From: Lachnospiraceae bacterium
GTDB taxonomy: Bacteria > Bacillota > Clostridia > Lachnospirales > Lachnospiraceae
DNA length: 64,000 nt
Direction of reading: 5' to 3'
Assembly: GCA_031280955.1 (NCBI GenBank)
Contig: JAITGA010000016.1
Coordinates: 124,001 to 188,000 of the forward strand
The position numbers were made by a program, and so were the translations under genes. The notes beneath the pieces are model-generated. The model ran no database searches, was not told the origin of the DNA, and worked only from the letters and a program-made list of their open reading frames with translations. The stretch's first letter is position 1, and each line of letters opens with the position of its first letter. Shown in pieces: positions 33,230 through 42,007 of this stretch.

Positions 33230-34344
33230 TGGGCAAAAAGGATTTACTTACTTTTATAGTTCCCGTATATAATGGACAGGACTATCTGGAAGCCTGCGTG
33301 AAAAGCATCGTATCACAGCAGGATACGGCATATGACCTGGAAATTATTGTTGTCAATGACGGCTCAACCGATGATACGGCAAGGATATGTCTTCAGTTAG
33401 AGCAAGAACATGATAAGGTCAGGTTTATCACAATTAGTAAGAAAGGTGTGTCAGCAGGACGAAATGTCGGACTTCAAGCAGCGCAGGGTGAGTATATAAG
33501 TTTCGTGGATGTTGACGACAGATTGTTGCCGGGAGCAGCGAGACTTTTGTATCGGATAATTAAAGAAAACGAAAGTGATATCGCTGGCATGGGATTTATG
33601 ACTTGGAGCGGTGATGAGGAGTATCAATTACATGTAGCAGCGGAAACAGGAAGAGAGACGAAGATACCACCCGTCCGCATATATAGCGGGATAGAATACT
33701 TGGACAAAGGGTTTTTGACAAGTAAAAAAAGCAAAGAAAAGCATGTTACTCATCATGGCAACACCTATTGCCGAGGTGAGATAGGTGATGATGTCATTGT
33801 GGGGTCATCCCGCAATCACCATAGCGACACTCGCTGTTGGGGCAAGCTCTACCATCACAGTATTCTTCAAACCATACGTTTTGATGAAACTATTACTATC
33901 GGCGAAGATATGCTTTTTCTTTTGGAGGTATTACAAAAAACGAAAAAAATTACGGTTACTGACTATAAAGGTTATGCTTACTATGTAAATCCCGCTGGAG
34001 CTATTCTCCGCCCTTTTCACCCATGTTATATGGATCAAATTACTTGTTGGCAGATTGCTCGTGAGAAAATGAGGGAAGTTAGACCGGATTTGGATTATAG
34101 GGTAACAGCGAGTTTAATCAAAGCAATAATGCTGATAGTTGGTAAAATTGCAACACTGGCGGCGAAAGAGCGAGGACAATGTCAGGAACACATTGACCGA
34201 TGCAGTCAATCGCTTGCGGAGGCAATGTCCCCACAGATGGGATTTCGTTCATTGACCCGAAGTGACCGTTTTAAGGTACGGTTATTTTTGCTCACGCCTA
34301 AGTGGTACATGAGGCTTTATAACCGATGGAAGAAAGCAAAGTAA
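33229..34344 (+). CDS. GT2 family glycosyltransferase
   Basis: This 371-residue GT-A enzyme has LLTFIVPVYNGQDYLEACV, IIVVNDGSTDDTARICLQL, GVSAGRNVGLQAAQGEYISF and the metal motif DVDD. A lysine- and histidine-rich loop (about residues 160-195) separates the catalytic core from GEDMLFLLEVLQ. The ATG overlaps the preceding stop by one base. The acceptor is unknown. Confidence 0.88.
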   Translation: MGKKDLLTFIVPVYNGQDYLEACVKSIVSQQDTAYDLEIIVVNDGSTDDTARICLQLEQEHDKVRFITISKKGVSAGRNVGLQAAQGEYISFVDVDDRLLPGAARLLYRIIKENESDIAGMGFMTWSGDEEYQLHVAAETGRETKIPPVRIYSGIEYLDKGFLTSKKSKEKHVTHHGNTYCRGEIGDDVIVGSSRNHHSDTRCWGKLYHHSILQTIRFDETITIGEDMLFLLEVLQKTKKITVTDYKGYAYYVNPAGAILRPFHPCYMDQITCWQIAREKMREVRPDLDYRVTASLIKAIMLIVGKIATLAAKERGQCQEHIDRCSQSLAEAMSPQMGFRSLTRSDRFKVRLFLLTPKWYMRLYNRWKKAK

Positions 34345-35669
34345 TGAGGAAGCAGATGTCAAAAATGGTGGAAGTTGTTCTTTATATGCACGCTGGCAGC
34401 GGTAATCATGGCTGTGAAGCTATTGTGGCGGGTCTGATGAAGACTATTTCCCACCCGGCTGCTCTTTATAGTGTCAACGTAGAGGAAGACCTCAATTATT
34501 CCTTGAAGAAATATCAAGACGAGGGACAACTTGTTTTGCTACAGGAACGCCACTTTAAACGTTACCGCCCGGTTCATGTGCTTTATTATCTATATCGAGC
34601 TGTAACCGGCGACAGCGAAGCTTTTATTCGTTACCGTTATCACGAGGTTTTGGCAAGAAAAGTTTACCATCGGTTTCACTTACTTAAATCTATGACATCA
34701 AAGAAAAAAAGTGGCAGAGTTCATTCCGGTTCTCCTTTACTGGCAATTTCCATTGGCGGAGACAACTATTGTTATGATATAATGTTAAATGACCTCATGC
34801 TCATGAACAGAACATTCAATAGAGCGGGGGTAAAAACAGTTTTGCTCGGCTGTTCGGTTGAACCCGATTTGTTAAAAGATGAACGCATTGTCAATGATAT
34901 GTTACAGTATCATACCATCATCGCCCGTGAGTCGATTACTTACGAAGCTTTACGGGAAATCGGGCATCTGCGGGTTCATTTGCTACCTGACCCGGCGTTT
35001 GCTTTGGAAAAAGAAGAACTACATTTACCCGACGGTTTCACGCCAATATCGAATAGTGATGACTTGGTGAAGCCTATACCCGGCAGCGGCACGATAGGTA
35101 TCAACATCAGCCCGTTGATACAGGCAAATGAAACGAAAAGTGGAGTTACACTTTCGGCGTACAAGGCTTTGATTGAGCATATCATCACCACTACCGATAT
35201 GCAGATAGCTTTGATACCTCACGTAGTTTGGCAAAGGAATGATGACCGGATTCCTTTGCAAAAACTGTATGATGACTTCGCTGACAGCGGGCGGGTAGTG
35301 ATGATTGAAGATGCTTCTGCCGCTATCCTCAAAGGGTATATCAGCAGACTTCGCTTTTTTGTCGGTGCGAGGACTCATGCAACGATTGCCGCTTACTCAA
35401 GTATGGTACCGACCCTAGTAATCGGCTATTCAGTCAAAGCCCGCGGGATTGCAACAGATTTATTTGGTATGGCAGAGGGATACGTTGTTCCCGTGAGTAC
35501 GCTGGTTGACCAAGATGATATTGTAACCGCTTTTGACTGGCTTATGAAAAACGAAACCGCCATCCGCAAGCGGCTAACAGAGATTATACCTAACTATAGT
35601 TCACAGGTGGCACAAATAGGAGCTATAATAGAGAAAATACTCAATGAACAGAGTGAAGTCGGCGAGTAA
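34344..35669 (+). CDS. Polysaccharide pyruvyl transferase family protein
   Basis: The frame is open from ATG 34326, but ATG 34344 overlaps the GT2 stop (TAATG) and gives 441 residues beginning MRKQMSKMVEVVLYMHAGSG. Family marks are NHGCEAIVAGLM, LLAISIGGDNYCYD, LLGCSVEPDLL, IIARESITYEALREIG, LLPDPAFAL and FFVGARTHATIAAYS. Such enzymes use phosphoenolpyruvate to put a ketal-linked pyruvate on a sugar, adding negative charge; some family members instead act as glycosyltransferases. The end overlaps the Wzx gene by 26 bases, an unusually long overlap for this locus. Confidence 0.82.
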   Translation: MRKQMSKMVEVVLYMHAGSGNHGCEAIVAGLMKTISHPAALYSVNVEEDLNYSLKKYQDEGQLVLLQERHFKRYRPVHVLYYLYRAVTGDSEAFIRYRYHEVLARKVYHRFHLLKSMTSKKKSGRVHSGSPLLAISIGGDNYCYDIMLNDLMLMNRTFNRAGVKTVLLGCSVEPDLLKDERIVNDMLQYHTIIARESITYEALREIGHLRVHLLPDPAFALEKEELHLPDGFTPISNSDDLVKPIPGSGTIGINISPLIQANETKSGVTLSAYKALIEHIITTTDMQIALIPHVVWQRNDDRIPLQKLYDDFADSGRVVMIEDASAAILKGYISRLRFFVGARTHATIAAYSSMVPTLVIGYSVKARGIATDLFGMAEGYVVPVSTLVDQDDIVTAFDWLMKNETAIRKRLTEIIPNYSSQVAQIGAIIEKILNEQSEVGE

Positions 35670-37191
35670 AAATATCGCCTTTGGCTATCTTGGGATTTTA
35701 TTGACCGGCCCTTTAGGCTTGATTTTACGGACATATTTTATCCGCCATTTGGGGGACACCTTAAATGGCGTTAATGACTGGTATATTAGTATTATCTCGG
35801 TTTTATCACTGGCAGAACTGGGCATTGGCACAGCAATGAACTATAGCCTTTATGCTCCGGTAGCCCGTGGGATGACTGAGAAAGTCAAATCGTATATGCG
35901 CCTTTATCGAAAGGCATATATGATTATCGGTTGCGTAGTTGCGGCAATGGGGATACTGATATCGCCACTTTTGCCGTATTTGGTCACGATGCCGGAGGGA
36001 GCGGCAGGAATCGCCACGAGCGATTTGACCCTTTATTACTTTATTTTCTTGTTCAATACCGTAAGCACTTACTTTATGGCTTACAAATATAGCCTCGTTA
36101 ATGCCGAGCAAAAGAACTATATCCAGTCAAACATTATTACCATTACTCGAATGGTCACTATCCTGACCCAGATAGCAGTGGTAGTGCTGACCCAGAGCTT
36201 CCTTTGGTATTTGCTAAGTGCCGCACTTATCGAACTGGCACAAAAGATATTTGCCAACTATTACCTCAATCGGATGTACCCTTATTTGAAGGACAAGGAT
36301 GTCGCAGGGCTTACGAAAGAAGAGTTGTCGCTGGTAGTTACCAAGGTAAAAGCGTTGATTTTGTTAAAAGTCGGCGATGTTATGCGGATTCAATCAGGGG
36401 CGATGATAATCACCGCATTCATCAATGTAAAGATATGGGGCTTTGTCAGTAACTATAATGTTGTTATCAATTTCGTAGCTGCTTTTGTGAATATCGCATT
36501 AAACAATGTGACAAGCAGTTTTGGCAACCTAGTTGCCACCGAATCAAAGGAAAAGCAATATCTGGTATTTCGTGTTTACCGCTTTTTGGCGTGTTGGATA
36601 TATGGTTTTGTAACAGTAGGATTTTTCGTTTTACTGACACCGTTCGTTCAGCTTTGGCTAGGTGAAGAACGGTTGTTGAGTGCGATGGTGGTGGCACTTA
36701 TATTGGCAGAGTTTTACTTCAAAGGCGACCGCATTGTTTTACTCAATTTTAAGACGGCAGCGGGTGTATTTGAAGCGGACAGATACCTACCATTCGTACA
36801 GGGTTTGGTCAATATCGTGATATCGCTCAGCTTGGTGCATAGTTTGGGGCTCGCAGGGGTATTGTTGGGAATGGTGATTTCCGGTTTACTTGCCAACTTC
36901 ATTCGCCCTGCGATTATCTACCGTACATGTTTTGAGATGAAAGCGGTCAGATATTTTGTGGATTTGTTGAAGTATCTGTTGGTGACGGGTACGATAATGA
37001 TACTTTGTCATGTTATCGGAAGTGTCATTCTGAAAGAGTTGGGGGTTGTGACATTTCTCCTCACGGCGGTAATGATTGCTATTGTTTTTAATGTTGTTTA
37101 TATGATTATCTTTTGGCGAAGTGAAGAGTTACGATATTTGAAAGATATTGTCAAATCGAGGATACTAGAAAGGAGCAAAAATGGAAGATAA
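35644..37191 (+). CDS. Wzx-type polysaccharide flippase (MOP superfamily)
   Basis: This 515-residue protein has about fourteen membrane helices. It begins MNRVKSASKNIAFGYLGILLTGPLGLILRTYFIRHLGD, typical of the PST/Wzx group, and contains LSLAELGIGTAMNYSLYAPVA, a segment often seen in Gram-positive capsule flippases. It should move undecaprenyl-pyrophosphate-linked repeat units across the membrane for the Wzy-type polymerase. The start lies inside the end of the pyruvyl transferase gene, and its end overlaps the next gene by 11 bases. With the ABC flippase at 22330 the locus has two exporters. Confidence 0.9.
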   Translation: MNRVKSASKNIAFGYLGILLTGPLGLILRTYFIRHLGDTLNGVNDWYISIISVLSLAELGIGTAMNYSLYAPVARGMTEKVKSYMRLYRKAYMIIGCVVAAMGILISPLLPYLVTMPEGAAGIATSDLTLYYFIFLFNTVSTYFMAYKYSLVNAEQKNYIQSNIITITRMVTILTQIAVVVLTQSFLWYLLSAALIELAQKIFANYYLNRMYPYLKDKDVAGLTKEELSLVVTKVKALILLKVGDVMRIQSGAMIITAFINVKIWGFVSNYNVVINFVAAFVNIALNNVTSSFGNLVATESKEKQYLVFRVYRFLACWIYGFVTVGFFVLLTPFVQLWLGEERLLSAMVVALILAEFYFKGDRIVLLNFKTAAGVFEADRYLPFVQGLVNIVISLSLVHSLGLAGVLLGMVISGLLANFIRPAIIYRTCFEMKAVRYFVDLLKYLLVTGTIMILCHVIGSVILKELGVVTFLLTAVMIAIVFNVVYMIIFWRSEELRYLKDIVKSRILERSKNGR

Positions 37192-38254
37192 ATTAAACCA
37201 AAAGGCAAGGGAGTTGGCGGAAGAAGCGATAAGGGGACTGAAAGGTTATCGGCGTTATGGCTTTTTGAAGCGTAAGTTTAAGCGGTTGGCAGGGGAGGAA
37301 GCAACACCTCGCGACCGTATCAACTGGCCAACCGCTCTCTTGGCCAACGGATTGATGGCTCACTACCAAAACAGTCTTTATTCGGAAATGTCATTGGTAA
37401 TCAAGCGGGCTTTGACGAAGTACTATAAACGCTTTATTTTCAGTCGCCAGAAGATATATTGCTTGGATGATGTTGTCTCCGGTTTGGCTTTGATTGACAT
37501 TTACCAAATCACGAATGATGAACGCTTCCGCATCGTGCTTGGCAGGATGGTGGGGTATCTAAAAGAGCATCATGTTGATGAAAGCGGTAGTCTGATATAT
37601 CGTCCCTATCGCGACCAAGATATTTATGTCGAAAGCGTAGGGATGATTTGTCCGTTTTTGTGTAAGTATGGCTATACATACGATGACCCCGGCTCTATCA
37701 GTTTGGCGACAAAACAATTGGTGAACTTTATAGATAAGGGTATCGATAGTCGTAGTGGGCTGCCATATCATGGCTACCATGACGGCAGCGGACTTTCTAA
37801 GGGAATAATCGGTTGGGGACGTGCTTGTGGTTGGCTGCTTCACGGCATGATTGAGAGTCTCATTTATCTTGACCCGGAAAACCCTGATTTTGACAAAATC
37901 AAACAGGCATATCGTCACTTGGTGGACAAAGTGGAGATGTATCAACATGAAAATGGGCTTTTCTCTTGGCAGCTTAGCGCCAAGGATGGCCCGATAGATA
38001 CATCAGCAACGGCAATGATTCTTCACGCTATCGCCCGCGGTATAGAACATGAGTTTCTTATCGGTATTCATCGTTCACGAATGTTGCGGGGACGTGAAGC
38101 TTTGGCTGATGCCGTTGTGGGGGGACGGATATATGATTGTCTGGGTGAGTGCGGCACATTTGGGGTATATCCGCAAGTCTATGGAAGCTTCCCTTGGTCA
38201 ACAGGCCCTGCGCTCTCGTTACTTTCAGTCAATACAAAGGAGCTTCCGGAATAA
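37181..38254 (+). CDS. GH88/GH105-like six-hairpin glycosidase family protein, copy 1
   Basis: This 357-residue protein of the alpha/alpha barrel type resembles unsaturated glucuronyl or rhamnogalacturonyl hydrolases. Marks are RINWPTALLANGLM, DIYVESVGMICPFL (the catalytic acidic position would be Glu151), SGLPYHGYHDG, GIIGWGRACGWLLHGMIESL and DGPIDTSATAMIL. Known members remove the unsaturated uronic acid left by polysaccharide lyases. There is no signal peptide, so it is cytoplasmic or acts on intermediates. The start overlaps the flippase gene; AGAAAGGAG precedes the ATG. An inverted paralogue lies at 39116-40198. Substrate is unknown; a role in trimming or recycling the locus's own uronic glycan is inferred. 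Confidence 0.72.
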   Translation: MEDKLNQKARELAEEAIRGLKGYRRYGFLKRKFKRLAGEEATPRDRINWPTALLANGLMAHYQNSLYSEMSLVIKRALTKYYKRFIFSRQKIYCLDDVVSGLALIDIYQITNDERFRIVLGRMVGYLKEHHVDESGSLIYRPYRDQDIYVESVGMICPFLCKYGYTYDDPGSISLATKQLVNFIDKGIDSRSGLPYHGYHDGSGLSKGIIGWGRACGWLLHGMIESLIYLDPENPDFDKIKQAYRHLVDKVEMYQHENGLFSWQLSAKDGPIDTSATAMILHAIARGIEHEFLIGIHRSRMLRGREALADAVVGGRIYDCLGECGTFGVYPQVYGSFPWSTGPALSLLSVNTKELPE

Positions 38255-38255
38255 C

Positions 38256-39185
38256 ATGATAATTGTCAGAGTCATGGGTGGTCTGGGGAATCAACTTCAG
38301 CAATTCGCCTTATATCGCAAATTTAGGAGTCTGGGGGTTGAAGCTCGGCTTGATATTTCTTGGTATCATGACAGCAAAAAGCAAGATGGGGTAATGAAGC
38401 GGGAGTTCGAGTTGCCGTTTTTTGAGGGACTTGAATATGAGATATGCAGCAGTAATGAGAAAAAGCAGTTAATCGGCGCAGAGGGTTTAACAGGAAAGAT
38501 TCATCGCCGGATATTTCCCGGTAGCGTGAGGTATTTTGAAGAGACGAAGATGTATCACCCCGAGATTTTTGACTTCTCTGATATGTACCTAAGCGGGTAT
38601 TTTTCCTGCGAAAGGTATTATGCTGATATCCTACCGCTGCTACGTGAAGAGATTTTCTTTAGGCCAAGCGGTGATATCCGAGATGAAGAAACCGCAGCCA
38701 TGATGCGTGATTGTGAATCGGTAGCGGTTCATATCAGACGCGGTGATTACTTGGAGGAGAAGAATAGAGAACTCTACGGTAACATCTGCACGGAGATTTA
38801 TTATGAGAAAGCTATAGAATATATTAGGCAACAGTATCCACAGGCGTGTTTTTTCTTTTTCTCTGATGATAGTGATTATGTTCATCAGCATTATAATGAG
38901 GAGGAATTTGTCCATATAGACTGGAACAAGGGCGAAAGCAGCATCTATGATTTGTACTTGATGAGCTGCTGTCGCCATATCATTTGTGCTAACTCGTCAT
39001 TCAGCTTTTGGGGAGCGCGTTTGATAGGCAATGAGGGCAAAATCATGGTACGACCAGAACGGCATTATAGTAATCGTATCATGCCGATAAAAGAACTTGC
39101 AGAGCTTTGGCGGGGTTATACGTTTATAGATAGTGATGGTATTGTCAAAGAGGTGGTGTCATCTTTCGAAGCTAGTTTAGAGTAA
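38256..39185 (+). CDS. GT11 family alpha-1,2-fucosyltransferase-like protein
   Basis: The 309-residue frame from ATG 38256 begins MIIVRVMGGLGNQLQQFALY, has YLSGYFSCERYY, HIRRGDY at 159-165 and ANSSFSFWGARL, all GT11 signatures. A much longer upstream frame (from 38049) overlaps the preceding gene and is not supported. The ATG is two bases after the previous stop, with AAAGGAG further upstream. Its last 70 bases are antisense to the end of the convergent gene at 39116-40198. It is the third GT11-like gene of the window. Confidence 0.9.
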   Translation: MIIVRVMGGLGNQLQQFALYRKFRSLGVEARLDISWYHDSKKQDGVMKREFELPFFEGLEYEICSSNEKKQLIGAEGLTGKIHRRIFPGSVRYFEETKMYHPEIFDFSDMYLSGYFSCERYYADILPLLREEIFFRPSGDIRDEETAAMMRDCESVAVHIRRGDYLEEKNRELYGNICTEIYYEKAIEYIRQQYPQACFFFFSDDSDYVHQHYNEEEFVHIDWNKGESSIYDLYLMSCCRHIICANSSFSFWGARLIGNEGKIMVRPERHYSNRIMPIKELAELWRGYTFIDSDGIVKEVVSSFEASLE

Positions 39186-40198
39186 AGCAAAAGCGTCGGA
39201 CCAATTGACCAAGGGTATGATCCGTATATCTGCGGATACATCCCCAAATCCTGACATTCGCCGCTTGAGCCCAAGACATTCCCATCATCGCTAATATACT
39301 CGGCGAGAGTGATAGCACCTTTTTCGACAGCAGCTAGAGCTTCGCTTGGTAACAAACCAAGTTCTACGCCATCGAAAATACTGTTTAAAATCATCGCCGT
39401 TGCCGATGTATCCACAGAACCATCAGTAGCCGTGATTAACCAATGAAACATCCCGTTTTCATCTTGATAACCCAAAACCTTATCATATAAATCAACAAAT
39501 GCCTTTTCAATAATATCATGACGATTATATCGTAAATATCCAATCATTCCCATCATCAACCAACCTACAGCACGTCCCCAACCGATAATACCAGTTTTTT
39601 CACAGGAGCTATATCCATGGTATGGAAGCCCGCTTCGATAATCCATTCCGTTTTTCAAAAAATCAACGATCTGCTCACAGGCTAAGTCGCGTAACATGAT
39701 ATTCTCGCTTAACATCGCATATTCAGACAAAAAAGGAACTATCATGCCTAGTGAATCAACCAGAACATCTTCACTCTTTTCTCGGTAGAAGAGACAGTTG
39801 TTTTCGTTTTTCTTGTGTTCTGTTAAATATGTGGCATACTCAGAACATGCTTTGAGATAGTTCTCGTTATTAGTTCGTTTATACATAAATAGCAAAACAC
39901 TTCCCGCCATAGTTTCGTCCAGCATTTGCATCTTCGAGATGTTTCGAATGACACGATAACAGTACTTTTCTATATATGGCAAGGAAGTTTCACTATGTAT
40001 CAATGCTAGTGCCAGCATTGTATTTGGCCAAGAAGTTCGGTTTACTTTCAAGAGGCGGGGATTCTTTTTGTAAACGGCATAAATGATACTTTTCACCCTC
40101 GCACGAGCAGATATAATTGGATATTGAAGCAGCTCACGTTCAGCTATCTTCACTATTTTGGCAATGTAATCGTAGTATGATGCTCCACTTGTGTTCAT
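39116..40198 (-). CDS. GH88/GH105-like six-hairpin glycosidase family protein, copy 2
   Basis: This is a 360-residue paralogue of the protein at 37181-38254, encoded on the opposite strand. It shares RTSWPNTMLALALI, VLVDSLGMIVPFL (Asp at the expected catalytic position, where copy 1 has Glu), YRSGLPYHGYSSCEKTGIIGWGRAVGWLMMG, DGSVDTSATAMIL and MYPQIYGSYPWSIGP. The ATG at 40198 is chosen because GAGGAG lies just upstream; a longer frame to 40228 would contain that site inside the gene. It has no signal peptide. The 3' end overlaps the GT11 gene by 70 bases on the other strand. It has its own promoter, overlapping that of the divergent DUF6056-like gene. Confidence 0.72.
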   Translation of the reverse strand: MNTSGASYYDYIAKIVKIAERELLQYPIISARARVKSIIYAVYKKNPRLLKVNRTSWPNTMLALALIHSETSLPYIEKYCYRVIRNISKMQMLDETMAGSVLLFMYKRTNNENYLKACSEYATYLTEHKKNENNCLFYREKSEDVLVDSLGMIVPFLSEYAMLSENIMLRDLACEQIVDFLKNGMDYRSGLPYHGYSSCEKTGIIGWGRAVGWLMMGMIGYLRYNRHDIIEKAFVDLYDKVLGYQDENGMFHWLITATDGSVDTSATAMILNSIFDGVELGLLPSEALAAVEKGAITLAEYISDDGNVLGSSGECQDLGMYPQIYGSYPWSIGPTLLLYSKLASKDDTTSLTIPSLSINV

Positions 40199-40244
40199 GT
40201 TACTCCTCATTTTTACCGACAGTCTCAACTAATCTTCTGCACTT

Positions 40245-40294
40245 AATATAAGCCTCACGCTAAATTTGACAAACTAGACTGTTATCGTTATACT
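40245..40294. promoter_or_regulatory. Overlapping back-to-back promoters sharing the -35 region
   Basis: Plus strand: TTGACA at 40266-40271, 17-base spacer, TATACT at 40289-40294, reading toward 40372. Minus strand: TTGTCA (plus coordinates 40267-40272), 16-base spacer, TATATT (40245-40250), reading toward the GH88/GH105-like gene at 40198. The two -35 boxes occupy almost the same bases, so RNA polymerase could hardly sit on both at once. Confidence 0.65.
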
Positions 40295-40371
40295 CACTAT
40301 GTAAATTATGTTTCTTATGGTATACATTAACATGTTTGCCGACAATACTCAATCATGTTCGGAGCAATATT

Positions 40372-41925
40372 ATGAGTTGGTTATACCACAAGTTTTCCAA
40401 TAGATTTGAGATTTGTTTTTCATTTATAGAGAAACGCTTGACGACAAGACATTTGGCGATTGTTTGCGGAGTGGTTTATATAGTGAGTTTGCTTCCGCTT
40501 CTTTATATAGCTTTTTTTAACCATCCTAACAGTGATGATTACTGGTTTGGTATAACGGCGTATAAAGCATGGGTTAATGAGCGAAGCATTATTTCTGTTG
40601 TAGGAGCGGCAATCGAACACACACGCTACTTTTATCACACATGGCAAGGGACAATCTCATCAATATTTATAATGAGCTTACCGCCATTTATTTTTGGAAC
40701 TATGTATTATGTACTGGCAACATGGACAGCTTTAATTGCTTTATCTTTAGCCGTAATGTATTTGTTTCGTATACTATTAGGGAAACTGCTATTTATCGAT
40801 AAACATGTTTATCGTATTGTTGGTTTTATTACCTTGTTTATCATTGTTCATTTTATGGAAAGTTATTTAAGATACGAGGCTTTCTTTTGGTACAACAGCA
40901 TATGTCATTATACCCTTGCTCTTTGCTCCGGAATCGTTTACATAGCAAGATCAGCATCTATTTTTGAGACCGGTATAGAAAAAAGCAAAAAGAAGTTGTT
41001 TCTATCATTAACGATAACATCTTTGTTTGGATTCTATGTAGGCGGAGCAGGATTAACGATAGCATTGTTTACAATACTAGTATCGATATTCATACTCTTG
41101 TTAGCAACTTGGTTTCGCTTATGGAGGCAGGTGATTTGCTTGTTGATTCCATTTATGGCTATGATGTCGGTATTTGTTTTAAGTGTCATAGCTCCGGGAA
41201 ATCAAGTGCGTCAAGCCGAGCATGAAGCACTAAGCTCATATGAAGCTATTATTACATCCTTTTATTTTGTGTTAAACGGATCATATATCTCAAAGGCAAT
41301 GATTGTATTTATTTTATTATCCATTGGTTTTCTTATCCCTCTTTTCATAAAAGCAGCTCGGCAAACACCATTTCGTTTTCGCTATCCAATATTGGTGGCG
41401 ATAATTAGCCTATGTTTTTTCGCGGCAATGATAACTCCTCCAATCTATGCGGGGGTATCAGCAGATGCATCTAGAGTGATAGCGACGATATATATCATGT
41501 TTATATTACTCTTGATGTTAAATATTTTCTATCTTATAGGATGGATATGCCATAATTGGCAGCATTTTTCTATAGTTACAACAGAGTGCAAGCGGTTTTC
41601 CCGCCTTCACATCATAACTATGTTTACCTGTATTGTGCTAACTATTTTGGCTACGGGAGTTTATTTAAGAGATGAAATAAATCATTTTACTTTCTCTTCA
41701 GCAATGGCAGATATATATCATGGGAATGCGAAAACATTTAGCGAAGAGAGCAAAGCATACGACAAATTACTTTTGGAAGCAGCAAAAAACGTGGATGCAA
41801 TCATTTTCCCGCTAACGATTTCAGCGAGACCACAGTTGTTTTCGCAGATGGCGGGGGTGGGGCAACATGATGTTCACAAGCTGCGATATTATGGGATCTT
41901 AACAGATGTTGATTTTTCATATTAA
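40372..41925 (+). CDS. DUF6056-like membrane protein, possible GT-C glycosyltransferase
   Basis: This 517-residue protein has about eleven helices. After helix 1 comes FFNHPNSDDYWFG with Asp-Asp at 55-56, matching the position in the other DUF6056-like proteins here. It also shares HFMESYLRYEAFFWYNSICHY, SVIAPGNQVRQAEHEA and TPPIYAGVSADASRV with the pair at 25132-28390. The ATG at 40372 has CGGAG eight bases upstream; the TTG at 40336 is less likely. A near-consensus promoter starts about 70 bases upstream, so it seems to be transcribed separately from the upstream operon. It looks AT-rich, as are the other members. Confidence 0.7.
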   Translation: MSWLYHKFSNRFEICFSFIEKRLTTRHLAIVCGVVYIVSLLPLLYIAFFNHPNSDDYWFGITAYKAWVNERSIISVVGAAIEHTRYFYHTWQGTISSIFIMSLPPFIFGTMYYVLATWTALIALSLAVMYLFRILLGKLLFIDKHVYRIVGFITLFIIVHFMESYLRYEAFFWYNSICHYTLALCSGIVYIARSASIFETGIEKSKKKLFLSLTITSLFGFYVGGAGLTIALFTILVSIFILLLATWFRLWRQVICLLIPFMAMMSVFVLSVIAPGNQVRQAEHEALSSYEAIITSFYFVLNGSYISKAMIVFILLSIGFLIPLFIKAARQTPFRFRYPILVAIISLCFFAAMITPPIYAGVSADASRVIATIYIMFILLLMLNIFYLIGWICHNWQHFSIVTTECKRFSRLHIITMFTCIVLTILATGVYLRDEINHFTFSSAMADIYHGNAKTFSEESKAYDKLLLEAAKNVDAIIFPLTISARPQLFSQMAGVGQHDVHKLRYYGILTDVDFSY

Positions 41926-41967
41926 CCAGACTATTAACCACCACATCTAGCACTTCTCTTCTATCTA

Positions 41968-41976
41968 TGCTATTAT
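41968..41976 (+). promoter_or_regulatory. Extended -10 promoter candidate before the AlgD-like gene
   Basis: TG-C-TATTAT lies 31 bases before the ATG at 42008, in an 82-base gap. The -10 differs from consensus at one base and there is no evident -35. It would drive the genes from the AlgD-like dehydrogenase onward. Confidence 0.4.
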
Positions 41977-42007
41977 GTTGACAGATACACCCATTCAGGA
42001 GACCGTC

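Noticed and set aside
38049-38255. N-terminal extension of the GT11 gene at 38256
   Set aside because: The extension lies entirely within the upstream gene, and the family N terminus begins at ATG 38256.
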